NCBI RefSeq assembly: GCF_003052265.1
Contig: NZ_QANS01000003.1
Location: 434,001-498,000, forward strand
DNA from: Stenotrophobium rhamnosiphilum
GTDB lineage: Bacteria > Pseudomonadota > Gammaproteobacteria > Nevskiales > Nevskiaceae
DNA: 64,000 nucleotides
Reading direction: 5' to 3'
Shown here: one piece after another, positions 25,466-34,326 of the stretch
Position numbering within the stretch: the stretch's first letter is position 1
How the letters are laid out: each line of letters begins with the position of its first letter
Program-made: the position numbers and the translations under genes
The notes under the pieces: model-generated
The model's input: only the letters and a program-made list of their open reading frames with translations
The model's database searches: none
What the model was told of the DNA's origin: nothing

Positions 25466-26626
25466 GTGAGACTCGAATATACCGAGCGTCAAACGAAGTT
25501 CCGCGCTGAAATTCGCGAATGGCTGGCAGCCAATGTGCCATCGCATGAATTAAAGAGCTTCGATACCAAGGAAGGTTTCGAAGAGCACCGCGAGTGGGAG
25601 CGCAAGCTGCACTCGGGTCGTTGGAGCGCAGTGACCTGGCCAACCGAACTCGGTGGTCGCGGTTGCGATCTGATTGAGTGGCTGATTTTTGAAGAAGAAT
25701 ACTGGCGCGCGGGCGCACCGCTGCGCGTGAATCAGAACGGTATCTTCCTGTTGGCGCCGACCTTGATGGAATACGGCACCGAAGAACAGAAGAAGCGCTT
25801 CCTGCCACGCATGGCAGCGGGCGATGATCTTTGGGCGCAGGGCTGGTCGGAACCAGGTGCTGGTTCGGACATGGCGGCAATTCGTTGCAAGGCTGTGCGT
25901 GATGGCGATCACTACGTCATCAATGGTCAGAAAACCTGGTCGACGCGTGCAGTGTTCGCAGACTGGTTGTTCGGGTTGTTCCGCAGTGATCCAGAATCCT
26001 CGCGTCACCACGGTCTCACATTTGTATTGCTGCCACTGAATTTGCCGGGCATCAGCATTCGCCCGATCAAGCAGCTCAATGGCCTGCCGGGTTTTGCTGA
26101 AATCTTTTTTGACGACGTGCGCGTGCCGGTTGAAAACCGCATGGGCGAAGAAGGTCAGGGTTGGAATGTTGCGATGGCCACCGCTGGATTTGAGCGCGGC
26201 TTGATGCTGCGTTCGCCGGGCCGTTTCCAGAAAACTTCGAAAGACCTCATCGAGCTTTACAAGGACAACCGCGAAACTGCGGATCCTTCAATCAGCGATG
26301 CCGTCGTCAAGAGCTGGATGGATTCAGAAGCCTACGCACTCTCCACTTACGCAACGGCGAGCCGTTTGCGTAAAGGCGGCCATATCGGCGCCGAAGCGAG
26401 CACCAACAAAATCTTCTGGTCCGAAATGGACCTGGCGATGAACGAAGCTGCGATGCACATCCTCGGCCCAAGCGCTGAGCTGATGACGCAAGACGGCGAA
26501 GCGGGTGAAATTTCGCGCTGGCTAGACGGCTTTCTGTTCTCGCAAGCGGGCCCGATTTACGCAGGCTCAAACGAAATCCAGCGCAACATTATCGCTGAGC
26601 GCATGCTCGGCTTGCCGCGGTCATAA
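25466..26626 (+). CDS. fadE31: FadE31-like acyl-CoA dehydrogenase subunit
   Basis: A 386-residue ACAD with GTG start. AQGWSEPGAGSDMAAIRCKAV, INGQKTWSTRAVFADWLFGLFRSDPESSRHHGLTFVLLPL and IYAGSNEIQRNIIAERMLGLP are the usual FAD/substrate elements. The stretch from KSFDTKEGFEEHREWERKL to RAGAP and LAPTLMEYGTEEQ matches FadE31. The base position used by MCAD (Glu in YEGT) is Ala here, as in other steroid ACADs that place the glutamate elsewhere or form heterotetramers. The second ACAD gene 12 bp downstream is the likely beta partner. Confidence 0.87.
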   Translation: MRLEYTERQTKFRAEIREWLAANVPSHELKSFDTKEGFEEHREWERKLHSGRWSAVTWPTELGGRGCDLIEWLIFEEEYWRAGAPLRVNQNGIFLLAPTLMEYGTEEQKKRFLPRMAAGDDLWAQGWSEPGAGSDMAAIRCKAVRDGDHYVINGQKTWSTRAVFADWLFGLFRSDPESSRHHGLTFVLLPLNLPGISIRPIKQLNGLPGFAEIFFDDVRVPVENRMGEEGQGWNVAMATAGFERGLMLRSPGRFQKTSKDLIELYKDNRETADPSISDAVVKSWMDSEAYALSTYATASRLRKGGHIGAEASTNKIFWSEMDLAMNEAAMHILGPSAELMTQDGEAGEISRWLDGFLFSQAGPIYAGSNEIQRNIIAERMLGLPRS

Positions 26627-26638
26627 GGAGCGCGACAA

Positions 26639-27694
26639 ATGGACTTTACCTTTAAAGAAGATCACATCGACTTCAGCGATTCCATTCGCAAGTTCCTGAT
26701 GGTGGAAGCTGCGCCGGAAATGCTGCGCGAGATTTGGGAAACCGAAAGCGGTCGCTCAAAAGCATTGCGCGAGAAGCTGGCTGAACAAGGGTTGACGGCG
26801 CTCTCAGTGCCAGAAGAATTCAACGGCATTGGCCTTGGCGATCTCGACTGGATTCTGATTCATCAGGAACTCGGCTATTACGCCATTCCAGATTCCTTGT
26901 CAGACACCGCATATCTCGCCGCATGGTTGCTCAACAACTTGCCGGGCGACGCTGCACTGAAGAAAGAGTGGCTGCCGAAGATTGCCAACGGTTCCGCACG
27001 CATAGCGATTGCTCATCCGGTGAATCCGATGGTGGCTGACGCAGGCAACGCTGATCTGTTGCTGATGTGGCACAACGACGAAATTCACGCGGTGCAGCGT
27101 AAGCAAGTGCAGATGACTTTGCGTACCAGCATCGACGCTTCACGCCGTTTGTTTGACGTGACGTGGAAGCCGAGCGATGCCACACGCATTTGCCCTGCTA
27201 GCCATGGCGCTTCTTTGTGGCAGGGCTTGTTGGATCGCGCTGCACTTGCAGCCGCTGCGCATTTGATTGGCCTTGCACAGCGCATGCTTGATCTGGGCAT
27301 CGACTACAGCGCGCAGCGCAAACAGTTCGGCAAACCGATTGGTTCTTTCCAGGCCGTGAAGCATCAGCTCGCAGATGTCGCCGTGAAAATCGAATTCGCC
27401 AAGCCTGTGCTTTATCGCGCTGCGTATTCAGTGATGCACGACAAGTCGCGTCGTTCGGTGAATGTCTCTCACGCAAAATTGGCCTGCGGCGAAGCTGCAT
27501 GGTTCTCTGCGCGCAAGAGCATCCAGGTGCACGGAGCCATGGGCTACACTTGGGAAGCTGATCTGCAGATGTTCATGAAACGCGCTTGGGCACTCAATGC
27601 CGCGTGGGGCGATCAGAGCTTCCACAAGAAGCGCATTGCCGATTTTATTTATTCCAGCGGCGCAGCACTGGGCCCTGGCGAAACGTTCACCTAA
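26639..27694 (+). CDS. Acyl-CoA dehydrogenase partner subunit (FadE32/FadE33-like)
   Basis: A 351-residue, shorter ACAD-like protein with degenerate middle domain and a conserved C-terminal helical domain (GIDYSAQRKQFGKPIGSFQAVKHQLADVAVKIEFAKPVLYRAAY, SIQVHGAMGYTWEADLQMFMKRAW). This is the pattern of the beta chain in the alpha2beta2 steroid dehydrogenases. Pairing with the FadE31-like gene immediately upstream mirrors FadE31-FadE32 and FadE31-FadE33 of Mycobacterium. It is the likely source of the CoA-ester desaturation after ring opening. Confidence 0.85.
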   Translation: MDFTFKEDHIDFSDSIRKFLMVEAAPEMLREIWETESGRSKALREKLAEQGLTALSVPEEFNGIGLGDLDWILIHQELGYYAIPDSLSDTAYLAAWLLNNLPGDAALKKEWLPKIANGSARIAIAHPVNPMVADAGNADLLLMWHNDEIHAVQRKQVQMTLRTSIDASRRLFDVTWKPSDATRICPASHGASLWQGLLDRAALAAAAHLIGLAQRMLDLGIDYSAQRKQFGKPIGSFQAVKHQLADVAVKIEFAKPVLYRAAYSVMHDKSRRSVNVSHAKLACGEAAWFSARKSIQVHGAMGYTWEADLQMFMKRAWALNAAWGDQSFHKKRIADFIYSSGAALGPGETFT

Positions 27695-27718
27695 TTATTT
27701 AAATAGCGGAGCAAGACG

Positions 27719-28867
27719 ATGGCTGAAGCCTATATTGTGGATGCACTGCGCACGCCAACCGGCAAGCGCAAGGGCGCCCTCTCACACATTCACGGCGCTG
27801 ATCTCGGCGCGTTCGCTCTCAAGACCTTGGTTGAGCGCAACAACATTCCCGCAGAAGATTACGACGATGTGATCTTTGGTTGCTTGGATGCAATCGGCCC
27901 TCTCGCTGGCAACATTGCACGTAGCAGCTGGCTTGCTGCTGGTTTGCCGATGCACGTTCCTGGCGTGACGATTGATCGTCAATGTGGTTCGTCGCAGCAG
28001 GCAGTTCACTTTGCAGCGCAGGCGGTGATGAGCGGCACGCAGGATGTCGTCATTGCTGGCGGCGTGCAGACGATGACGCAGATTCCTATTTCGTCCGCGA
28101 TGATCGCAGCGCAACCACTCGGCTTCAAAGATCCGTTCTCCGGTTCCGAAGGCTGGGTTAAGCGTTTCGGCACGCAGCCTGTTTCGCAGTTTGTTGGCGC
28201 GCAGATGATTGCCGACAAGTGGAACATCACGCGTCGCGAGATGGAAGAGTTCTCACTCGAAAGCCACGTGCGTGCACGTCGCGCGATTGCTGAAGGTCGT
28301 TTCGCAAAAGAAATCGTTCCAATCGCTGGCCTTGAGCACGACGAAACCACGCGCGAAACCACGATTGAAAAAATGGCAACGCTTGAGCCACTGGCTCCAG
28401 GCGGCACCATCACCGCTGGCGTTTCAAGCCAGACCGGTGACGCTTCTTCCGCAATGCTGATCGTTTCTGAAAAAGCACTGAAGAAGTACAACCTCAAAGC
28501 ACGCGCACGCATTCATCACATCAGCGTGTACGGCGATGACCCGATTTTCATGCTCACCGCGCCAATCCCAGCGACTGCTTATGCGCTGAAGAAAGCAGGC
28601 ATGAAGCTGTCGGATATCGACCTCGTTGAAATCAACGAAGCGTTTGCACCTGTTGTGCTCGCTTGGCTGAAGGAAACTGGTTACCCGCACGCACAGACCA
28701 ACGTCAACGGCGGCGGCATTGCACTGGCTCATCCACTCGGCGCCACCGGCACCAAGCTGATGACCACGCTGCTGCATGAACTGGAACGCACCAATAAGCG
28801 CTTCGGCCTGCAGACCATGTGCGAAGGCGGCGGTCTGGCTAACGTCACGATCATCGAACGTCTGTAA
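27719..28867 (+). CDS. fadA6: FadA6-like thiolase
   Basis: A 382-residue thiolase with nucleophile Cys89 (VTIDRQCGSSQQ), NEAFAPV, His338 (IALAHPLGATG) and Cys368 (LQTMCEGGGLANVTIIERL). Long stretches match mycobacterial FadA6, including DDVIFGCLDAIGPLAGNIARSSWLAAGLP, SQIPISSAM and RARIHHISVYGDDPIFMLTAPIPAT. FadA6 cleaves the beta-ketoacyl-CoA produced after the rings have been opened. The start has GGAGCAAG upstream. A GC-rich hairpin follows the stop. Confidence 0.92.
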   Translation: MAEAYIVDALRTPTGKRKGALSHIHGADLGAFALKTLVERNNIPAEDYDDVIFGCLDAIGPLAGNIARSSWLAAGLPMHVPGVTIDRQCGSSQQAVHFAAQAVMSGTQDVVIAGGVQTMTQIPISSAMIAAQPLGFKDPFSGSEGWVKRFGTQPVSQFVGAQMIADKWNITRREMEEFSLESHVRARRAIAEGRFAKEIVPIAGLEHDETTRETTIEKMATLEPLAPGGTITAGVSSQTGDASSAMLIVSEKALKKYNLKARARIHHISVYGDDPIFMLTAPIPATAYALKKAGMKLSDIDLVEINEAFAPVVLAWLKETGYPHAQTNVNGGGIALAHPLGATGTKLMTTLLHELERTNKRFGLQTMCEGGGLANVTIIERL

Positions 28868-28875
28868 TTAGTAAG

Positions 28876-28904
28876 TTCCCTCTCCCGTCTGCGGGAGAGG
28901 GGAA
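28876..28904. other. GC-rich hairpin between fadA6 and the next SDR gene
   Basis: The arms TCTCCCG / CGGGAGA extend with one bulge to TTCCC / GGGGAA around a 4-base loop. There is no T-run, so it looks like an RNA processing or stability hairpin inside the operon rather than a full terminator. Confidence 0.6.
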
Positions 28905-28926
28905 TAAATACGAAGGGAATTTAGAA

Positions 28927-29805
28927 ATGGGCATTTGTAACAACCGTACGATCATCGTCACCGGCGCAGGCGCAGGCCTTGGCCGTGGTTACGCGATGGC
29001 GATTGCTGCTGAAGGCGGCAACGTTGTGGTTAACGACATCAAGCGCGAAGCGGCAGATGCCGTCGTTGCTGAAATCGTTGCAGCTGGCGGCAAAGCAGTT
29101 GCCAACAGCGATGACATCACCAGCATGGCTGGCGCTGAAAATATCGTGAAGACTGCCGTCGATGCATTCGGCGATGCACACGGTGTGGTCAACAACGCAG
29201 GCGTCGTGCGTGATCGCATGTTCGCTTCGATGAGCGAAGACGAGTGGGACGTGGTGGTTCGCGTTCACCTCAAAGGTCACTTCTGCATTGCCAACACCTT
29301 GGTCAAGCGCTGGCGCGATCAGGTCAAGGCGGGCCAGAAAGTTGAAGGTCGCATCATCAACACCAGCTCCGGCGCAGGTTTGCAGGGCAACATTGGTCAA
29401 GGCAACTACTCGGCTGCTAAAGCCGGCATCGCTTCACTGACATTGGTGCAGGCCGCAGAACTCGGCCGTTATGGCGTCACCGCGAACGCACTGGCTCCGG
29501 CCGCGCGTACCGGCATGACCGAAGGCCCGTTCGGCGCGATGATGAAGAAGCCAGAAGACGGCAGCTTCGATCATTACGCTCCAGAAAACGTTGCACCTTT
29601 GGTTGTGTGGTTGTGCAGCTCGCTGTCCGCACACGTCAGCGGCAAGATCTTTGAAGTGGAAGGCGGCAAGCTCTCCATCGCAACCGGCTGGAAGACCGGC
29701 ATCGTCCGCGACAAGAAAGCACGCTGGAATCCAGCAGAGCTGACCGACGTAGTTGATGGTTTGATTGCAGAGTCGCCGAAAGCGCAGAAGGTTTACGGGA
29801 CTTGA
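28927..29805 (+). CDS. SDR-family oxidoreductase (17beta-HSD4 / hydroxyacyl-CoA type)
   Basis: A 292-residue SDR: TGAGAGLGRGYA near residue 12, VNNAGVVRDRMFASMSEDEWD typical of the multifunctional enzyme type 2 dehydrogenase group, NTSSGAGLQGNIGQGNYSAAKAG for Ser/Tyr/Lys and VAPLVVWLCSSLSAHVSGKIFEVEGG near the C-terminus. This group oxidises 3-hydroxyacyl-CoA or hydroxysteroid substrates. It is in the plus-strand catabolic operon after fadA6. Its stop overlaps the start of the thioesterase gene. Confidence 0.87.
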   Translation: MGICNNRTIIVTGAGAGLGRGYAMAIAAEGGNVVVNDIKREAADAVVAEIVAAGGKAVANSDDITSMAGAENIVKTAVDAFGDAHGVVNNAGVVRDRMFASMSEDEWDVVVRVHLKGHFCIANTLVKRWRDQVKAGQKVEGRIINTSSGAGLQGNIGQGNYSAAKAGIASLTLVQAAELGRYGVTANALAPAARTGMTEGPFGAMMKKPEDGSFDHYAPENVAPLVVWLCSSLSAHVSGKIFEVEGGKLSIATGWKTGIVRDKKARWNPAELTDVVDGLIAESPKAQKVYGT

Positions 29806-30242
29806 GTAACAGCGGCACATTGAGATCGGCGCAAGATCCAGCGGCGTATAGCTTCTGGGTTGATGAGCATGTTCGCTTCGCCGATCTCGATGTGCTGGGT
29901 CACGTTAACAACAAGGCTTTTTTCACCTTCGCCGAAAGTGGTCGCGTTGTATTTCTACAGACCACGGGTCTGTGGAAACCAGGTGCGCAACGGCAGGGCG
30001 TGATTGTTCGCGCTGAGATGGACTATCACCGCGAGCTGCATTATCCGGCGAGTCTGCGTATCGGTATGCGTGTAACCAAGATTGGGCGCACGTCTTTTTC
30101 GCTAGGACTCGGCATGTTTAACGGTGAGCATTGTGTCGCCACCAATGTGACCGTCGTTGTCCGCATCGACACGACAACACGTGAGCCGGTGGCGCTTAAT
30201 GAAGAAGAACTGGCCGGTATTCAGCCCTATTTAGCGGTATAA
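29802..30242 (+). CDS. Acyl-CoA thioesterase (4-hydroxybenzoyl-CoA type hotdog fold)
   Basis: A 146-residue single hotdog domain with VRFADLDVLGHVNNKAFFTFAESGRVVF, where the Asp of DxxGHVNN is the usual catalytic residue. It would release CoA from an acyl ester and keep free CoA available during catabolism. The start is TTG, overlapping the previous stop as TTGA, so translation is probably coupled. It ends the long plus-strand operon that begins at 19428; palindrome B follows. Confidence 0.85.
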   Translation: MSNSGTLRSAQDPAAYSFWVDEHVRFADLDVLGHVNNKAFFTFAESGRVVFLQTTGLWKPGAQRQGVIVRAEMDYHRELHYPASLRIGMRVTKIGRTSFSLGLGMFNGEHCVATNVTVVVRIDTTTREPVALNEEELAGIQPYLAV

Positions 30243-30256
30243 AAACCAAAGCTTTT

Positions 30257-30339
30257 GTAGGGTGGGTAGAGCGCAGCGAAACCCACCATCTCGTAAATGT
30301 GAGCCCACGGTGGGTTTCGCTGCGCTCTACCCACCCTAC
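30257..30339. repeat. Long extragenic palindrome, family B
   Basis: The left arm begins GTAGGGTGGGTAGAGCGCAG and the right arm is its reverse complement ending CTACCCACCCTAC, about 31 bp per arm with a loop near 21 bp. Only one copy was seen in this window. Its size and extragenic position resemble REP/BIME elements. Confidence 0.88.
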
Positions 30340-30502
30340 GAATCTGCGCTCCAACCCAGCCTACACGGCCATTTCAGCCAAATTTCAAAGCAAACAAGGC
30401 TTGTTCCAAGCCCAAAATGCCACCTTTCAAGCAAGCTTTAATGCTTGTTTTAAAAGGTAAAAATCCGCATTTCCTCCGGCCACACCTTCCGTATCGTTAA
30501 TG

Positions 30503-30520
30503 TGACATTGTACGATGTCA
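30503..30520. promoter_or_regulatory. Candidate operator dyad upstream of the lipase gene
   Basis: TGACATTGTACGATGTCA is an 18-bp dyad with one mismatched pair, 88 bp before the lipase ATG. Its form suits a TetR- or GntR-type regulator. Dyads of this quality occur by chance a few times per 64 kb, so position is the main support. Confidence 0.4.
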
Positions 30521-30607
30521 TTCAAGCCAATGACCGAATAGGTTCAGAGGCCTAATTTCTTGCGCCATGCGATGCCGCCAACGGCTCGTGGATGATTAGG
30601 AGGTTCG

Positions 30608-31651
30608 ATGCCCAAGGTTCTCGCCAAAGCTTCTTCAGCACTCAAAAAGCTGACGACGTTTAAAGCCGCCCAAGATGCGTTCTTGCATGAAGTCGGCGCG
30701 GTTTATCTCTCCAAAGCTGAAACGGTTGATGCAGAAGAACTGCGCAACTGGCAGCCCGCCGGTCTTGCATGGCCGCTGATGCGTGATCTTCAGCGCCGCG
30801 CCACCGGCATGCGTCGCCATGTCACTGAAGTCGATGGCCACAAAGTCGTTTGGATGGAAGGCGGCAACACTAAAGGCGAAGCGGTTGTTCTGTTGCATGG
30901 CTTCACATCGAGCAAAGAAAACTGGCTGTTGATGGCGCCGTTTTTACTTTCGCGCTTTCATGTCTACGCACCTGATCTTCCGGGCTGGGGCGAAAGCCAA
31001 TTTATTCATGACGCTGATTACTCAATGGACGCACAGGTTGCGCGCGTTGCTGAATGGGCGCAGAAACACGTTAAAGCACCAGCGCATGTCGTTGGCAGTT
31101 CAATGGGCGGCGCTATCGCAGGCTTACTTGCCGCGCGTCATCCGCAACTCGTAGAAACACTCACGCTGATGAACTCCGCTGGTGTGCGCGGTGCAAACGC
31201 CAGCCCGTTTGAAAAGGGTTTGCTGGAAGGAAAAAACGGCCTCATCGCTCGTACGTTTGCAGATGTGATGCAGTTGTTTGAAAGCGTCGTCGAGCGCAAT
31301 CGTATGGCGATCACGCTGGCACTCGCACCTGCGATGTACGGTGATTTCGTTAATCGTCGCGCAGTAAATCTGCATCTGTTCTCGCATCTGGTGGGCAGAA
31401 CGCCGTCCGAAAAATTGCCTGGCATTGATGCCATCAAAGCGCCCACGCTGGTGCTGTGGGGCGAACAAGATCGCATTCTCGATGTGTCTTGTGCCGACGC
31501 TATCGCAGCGGTGTTGCCGCATGCAGAAGTGAAGCGTCTGAATCGCGTCGGGCATCTTCCAATGATTGAAGTTCCTGGTGTCACTGCGCGTCGTTTGCGT
31601 GGATTCTGGCATCGCAATGCAGCTGCGGTGCCTTTGGCCCAAGCTGCTTAA
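30608..31651 (+). CDS. Alpha/beta hydrolase (LipG-like lipase/esterase)
   Basis: A 347-residue alpha/beta hydrolase. The HGFTSSKENW oxyanion loop, nucleophile Ser165 in GSSMGG, the acid in VLWGEQDRILD and the base in GHLPMIE make a full triad. About 90 N-terminal residues form an added helical segment. It could cleave an ester or lactone formed by the Baeyer-Villiger monooxygenase two genes downstream (inference). GGAGG lies before the ATG. The PF10118 gene follows after 35 bp. Confidence 0.87.
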   Translation: MPKVLAKASSALKKLTTFKAAQDAFLHEVGAVYLSKAETVDAEELRNWQPAGLAWPLMRDLQRRATGMRRHVTEVDGHKVVWMEGGNTKGEAVVLLHGFTSSKENWLLMAPFLLSRFHVYAPDLPGWGESQFIHDADYSMDAQVARVAEWAQKHVKAPAHVVGSSMGGAIAGLLAARHPQLVETLTLMNSAGVRGANASPFEKGLLEGKNGLIARTFADVMQLFESVVERNRMAITLALAPAMYGDFVNRRAVNLHLFSHLVGRTPSEKLPGIDAIKAPTLVLWGEQDRILDVSCADAIAAVLPHAEVKRLNRVGHLPMIEVPGVTARRLRGFWHRNAAAVPLAQAA

Positions 31652-31686
31652 TTCAGTTCGATAAGAAAACTCCATAGGAGATTCTC

Positions 31687-32595
31687 ATGTCACTCTCAAC
31701 TTCTACTTCTACGACAGTTCGCAGCAAGCCTGTACGTACTTTCACTGCGGACAACGGTGCGCGCCACGAAGGCGCCACGTTCCCCGTACGTCGTCCAGAA
31801 TTCGATTTCAGTGCAACGCCCAAATATTGGTTCGGGAACAATCCAACGCTGACGCACTTCATGCAGGGCATGGCCGCACTGTTTCCAGATGGCGAAATGT
31901 TCTTCGTTAAATCCGTTCGCGCTGTGCGTGATCAGGTCAAAGACGAACAACTGCAGAAAGAAATCAGCGCCTTCATCGGTCAGGAAGCGATGCACTCCAA
32001 AGCGCATCTGGCGCTGGACAATCATCTGGTCGCTCAAGGCTTGCCGCTGAAGGACATCGAAAAGATTGCACTCAATCTGCTCGGCTTCATTCATCGCGCT
32101 GGCTCAAAGAAGCTGGATCTGTCGATCACTTGCGCGCTGGAACATTTCACCGCGACTTGGGCACAGCAGTTTCTCGAACATCAGAAAACGCACGACCTGA
32201 TGGCAGATCCGACCATGCGCAAGATGTGGACCTGGCATGCGATTGAAGAGTCCGAGCACAAGGCTGTGGCCTTCGATACTTACAAAGCGATTGGCGGCGA
32301 TTACCCCACGCGCGCTGCTGGCATGGTCATCGCAATGCTCGGCCTGTCGGCCGCGCTGGTGCACATCGAAGTGAAAATGATGCGTCACGACAAACAGCTC
32401 ACCAACTGGAAGAGCTGGCGCTTCGGCATGAAAGAAATGTTCGGCCGCAAAGGTTTCTTCACGCCGACGATTCCGAAATTGTTCGATTACTTCCGTCCGG
32501 GTTTCCACCCGAACGATCACGAGGCAGACGAGGCGCTTGCGAGACGTCGTACGGAAATGGGATTTGAACTGCCTGTGAATGGCGCGGTTCACTAA
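31687..32595 (+). CDS. PF10118 predicted metal-dependent hydrolase
   Basis: A 302-residue mostly helical protein. Repeated Glu/His pairs, IGQEAMHSKAH, CALEHFTATW and WHAIEESEHK, look like the ligands of a di-metal four-helix bundle, which is the basis of the 'metal-dependent hydrolase' name of PF10118 (COG3687). The reaction is not established, and a ferritin-like oxidase is also possible from the ligand pattern. It stands between lipase and Baeyer-Villiger genes in a probable operon with GGAG before the ATG. Confidence 0.83.
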   Translation: MSLSTSTSTTVRSKPVRTFTADNGARHEGATFPVRRPEFDFSATPKYWFGNNPTLTHFMQGMAALFPDGEMFFVKSVRAVRDQVKDEQLQKEISAFIGQEAMHSKAHLALDNHLVAQGLPLKDIEKIALNLLGFIHRAGSKKLDLSITCALEHFTATWAQQFLEHQKTHDLMADPTMRKMWTWHAIEESEHKAVAFDTYKAIGGDYPTRAAGMVIAMLGLSAALVHIEVKMMRHDKQLTNWKSWRFGMKEMFGRKGFFTPTIPKLFDYFRPGFHPNDHEADEALARRRTEMGFELPVNGAVH

Positions 32596-32625
32596 GTAAT
32601 ACTCGCGCTGTTCAATAGATAAACT

Positions 32626-32711
32626 TGTCATTCCGAACGTAGTGAGGAATCTTGCATTCGCTCTAGTCGCATAGAGATGAAGCAAGATCCCTCGTTGCAC
32701 TCGGGATGACA
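32626..32711. repeat. Long extragenic palindrome, family C copy 1
   Basis: The left arm TGTCATTCCGAACGTAGTGA continues to GGAATCTTGC and pairs imperfectly with GCAAGATCCCTCGTTGCACT...GGGATGACA. A related pair of arms is at 49126-49291 with a much longer interior. Confidence 0.85.
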
Positions 32712-32734
32712 CATGAAATAACTGGAATCAAAAA

Positions 32735-34279
32735 ATGAAGAAGCAATCTGCGTCAGCTTCAGCAAAAGCAGTAGACGTACTCATCATCGGCGCCGGCCTC
32801 TCCGGCATCGGCGCCGCATGTCACTTGCGTCGCGAATGCCCGAACAAAACTTTCGCGATCATTGAACGTCGTGAGGCCATCGGCGGCACTTGGGATTTGT
32901 TCCGTTATCCCGGCATCCGCTCGGATTCGGACATGTACACCTTCGGTTATAACTTCAAGCCATGGACTGAGCCACGCGTGTTGGCGGATGGTCCGTCGAT
33001 CAAGAAGTACGTCACCGAAACTGCACGTGAGTACGATGTCGAGCAACACATTCAATTCGGCCGCAAGGTTTTGAGTGCGAATTGGTCTTCAGCGAAAAAG
33101 CACTGGTCTGTTGAAGTGTTGGACGAAGCCAGCGGCAAGACAGAAACCTACACGGCTTCGTTCCTGCTTGGCGCGACCGGCTACTACAACTACGACGCAG
33201 GCTATCGTCCGAAGTTTGAAGGCGAATCCAAATTCAAAGGTCAGTTCATTCATCCGCAACACTGGCCAGAAAATCTTGACTACACCGGCAAGCGCGTAGT
33301 GATCATCGGTAGCGGCGCAACAGCGATCACGCTGGTTCCGTCTATGGCAGACAAGGCTGAGCACGTCACCATGTTGCAGCGTTCGCCAACTTATATTTTG
33401 TCAGTGCCCGGTATTGATCCGGTTGCTGCGCGTTTGCAAAAGTACTTGCCTGCCAAGATCGCGTATCGCCTCAACCGCACGCGCAATATTGGTCTTCAGC
33501 GTTTCCTGTATGAGGCATCGCGTCGTCATCCCAAGCTTGTGCGTCGCATGATTCTCGGCTTGATCAAAAAACAGGTCGGCGACAAAGTCGACATGCGTCA
33601 CTTCACGCCGAGCTACAACCCTTGGGATCAGCGCCTCTGCGTTGTGCCGAGCGGCGATCTGTTCAAGGCGTTGCGCAAAGGCAAAGCGTCGATCGAGACG
33701 GATGTCATCGATACCTTCACCGCAGACGGCATCAAGCTGCGCTCCGGTGAAACCATCAAAGCAGATATCGTTGTCACTGCAACCGGATTGGAAGTGCAGA
33801 TGCTCGGCGGCGTTGCGGTGCATGTCGATGGCGAACTCGTCGCTCCTAAAGACCATCTCACCTACAAAGGCGTCATGCTGCAAGACGTGCCGAATGCCGC
33901 GATCGTGATTGGCTACACCAATGCTTCGTGGACGCTGCGCGCAGACTTGGCCAGCGAATACGTTTGCCGCGTCATCAACTACATGGATAAGAAGGGCTAC
34001 AAGTCCGTCATTCCGCGTGACGACGAAGACAGCGCTTCAGAAGACACCGTGATGGGTGCGCTGGCTTCTGGCTACATCCAGCGTGCTGCAGATCGTCTGC
34101 CACGTCAGGGCAAGCGTGCGCCATGGCGTGTGGTGCAAAACTATCTGCAAGAAATTCCGACCATGCGTCGCAGTCCGATCAATGACGGCGTGTTGGAGTT
34201 TGATGGCAAGACATCGAGCAAAGCGAAGAACGCCACTGCGCGTTTGATTAAGCCTTTCCGAATGGCCCTCGGTCGTTAA
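32735..34279 (+). CDS. Flavin-containing Baeyer-Villiger monooxygenase
   Basis: A 514-residue two-dinucleotide-site flavoprotein. FAD binds at VDVLIIGAGLSGIGAACHL, NADPH at RVVIIGSGATAITLVPSM, and the BVMO fingerprint FxGxxxHxxxWP is present as FKGQFIHPQHWP (Phe167 to Pro178). RYPGIRSDSDMYTF and VTATGLEV agree with EthA-like monooxygenases. It inserts oxygen next to a ketone, giving an ester or lactone. With the upstream lipase this makes a plausible ketone-cleaving pair. Palindrome C1 lies just before it and hairpins plus palindrome E just after. Confidence 0.9.
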   Translation: MKKQSASASAKAVDVLIIGAGLSGIGAACHLRRECPNKTFAIIERREAIGGTWDLFRYPGIRSDSDMYTFGYNFKPWTEPRVLADGPSIKKYVTETAREYDVEQHIQFGRKVLSANWSSAKKHWSVEVLDEASGKTETYTASFLLGATGYYNYDAGYRPKFEGESKFKGQFIHPQHWPENLDYTGKRVVIIGSGATAITLVPSMADKAEHVTMLQRSPTYILSVPGIDPVAARLQKYLPAKIAYRLNRTRNIGLQRFLYEASRRHPKLVRRMILGLIKKQVGDKVDMRHFTPSYNPWDQRLCVVPSGDLFKALRKGKASIETDVIDTFTADGIKLRSGETIKADIVVTATGLEVQMLGGVAVHVDGELVAPKDHLTYKGVMLQDVPNAAIVIGYTNASWTLRADLASEYVCRVINYMDKKGYKSVIPRDDEDSASEDTVMGALASGYIQRAADRLPRQGKRAPWRVVQNYLQEIPTMRRSPINDGVLEFDGKTSSKAKNATARLIKPFRMALGR

Positions 34280-34287
34280 TTGTTTTA

Positions 34288-34318
34288 TTCCGTGACCGGT
34301 GCAATGCCGGTCACGGAA
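34288..34318. terminator. Strong hairpin after the monooxygenase gene
   Basis: Perfect 12-bp stem TTCCGTGACCGG / CCGGTCACGGAA with a 7-base loop directly after the stop codon. There is no T-run, so it may act as a transcript end only together with other factors, or as an RNA stability element. Confidence 0.55.
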
Positions 34319-34326
34319 ATAAGCTT

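Larger units (their letters stand above)
30243..30607. promoter_or_regulatory. Intergenic region with palindrome B and candidate operator
   Basis: This 365-bp gap holds no gene. From left to right it has the long palindrome at 30257-30339, an A/T-rich stretch with repeats of CAAG/CTTG, the dyad at 30503-30520 and the leader of the lipase gene with GGAGG before the ATG at 30608. It should contain the promoter of the lipase / PF10118 / monooxygenase genes, but no clear -35/-10 pair was found. Confidence 0.55.

Noticed and set aside
30608-31651. Calling the alpha/beta hydrolase HsaD (meta-cleavage product hydrolase)
   Set aside because: The motifs around the nucleophile (GSSMGG) and the long helical N-terminus fit LipG-like lipases better than HsaD.
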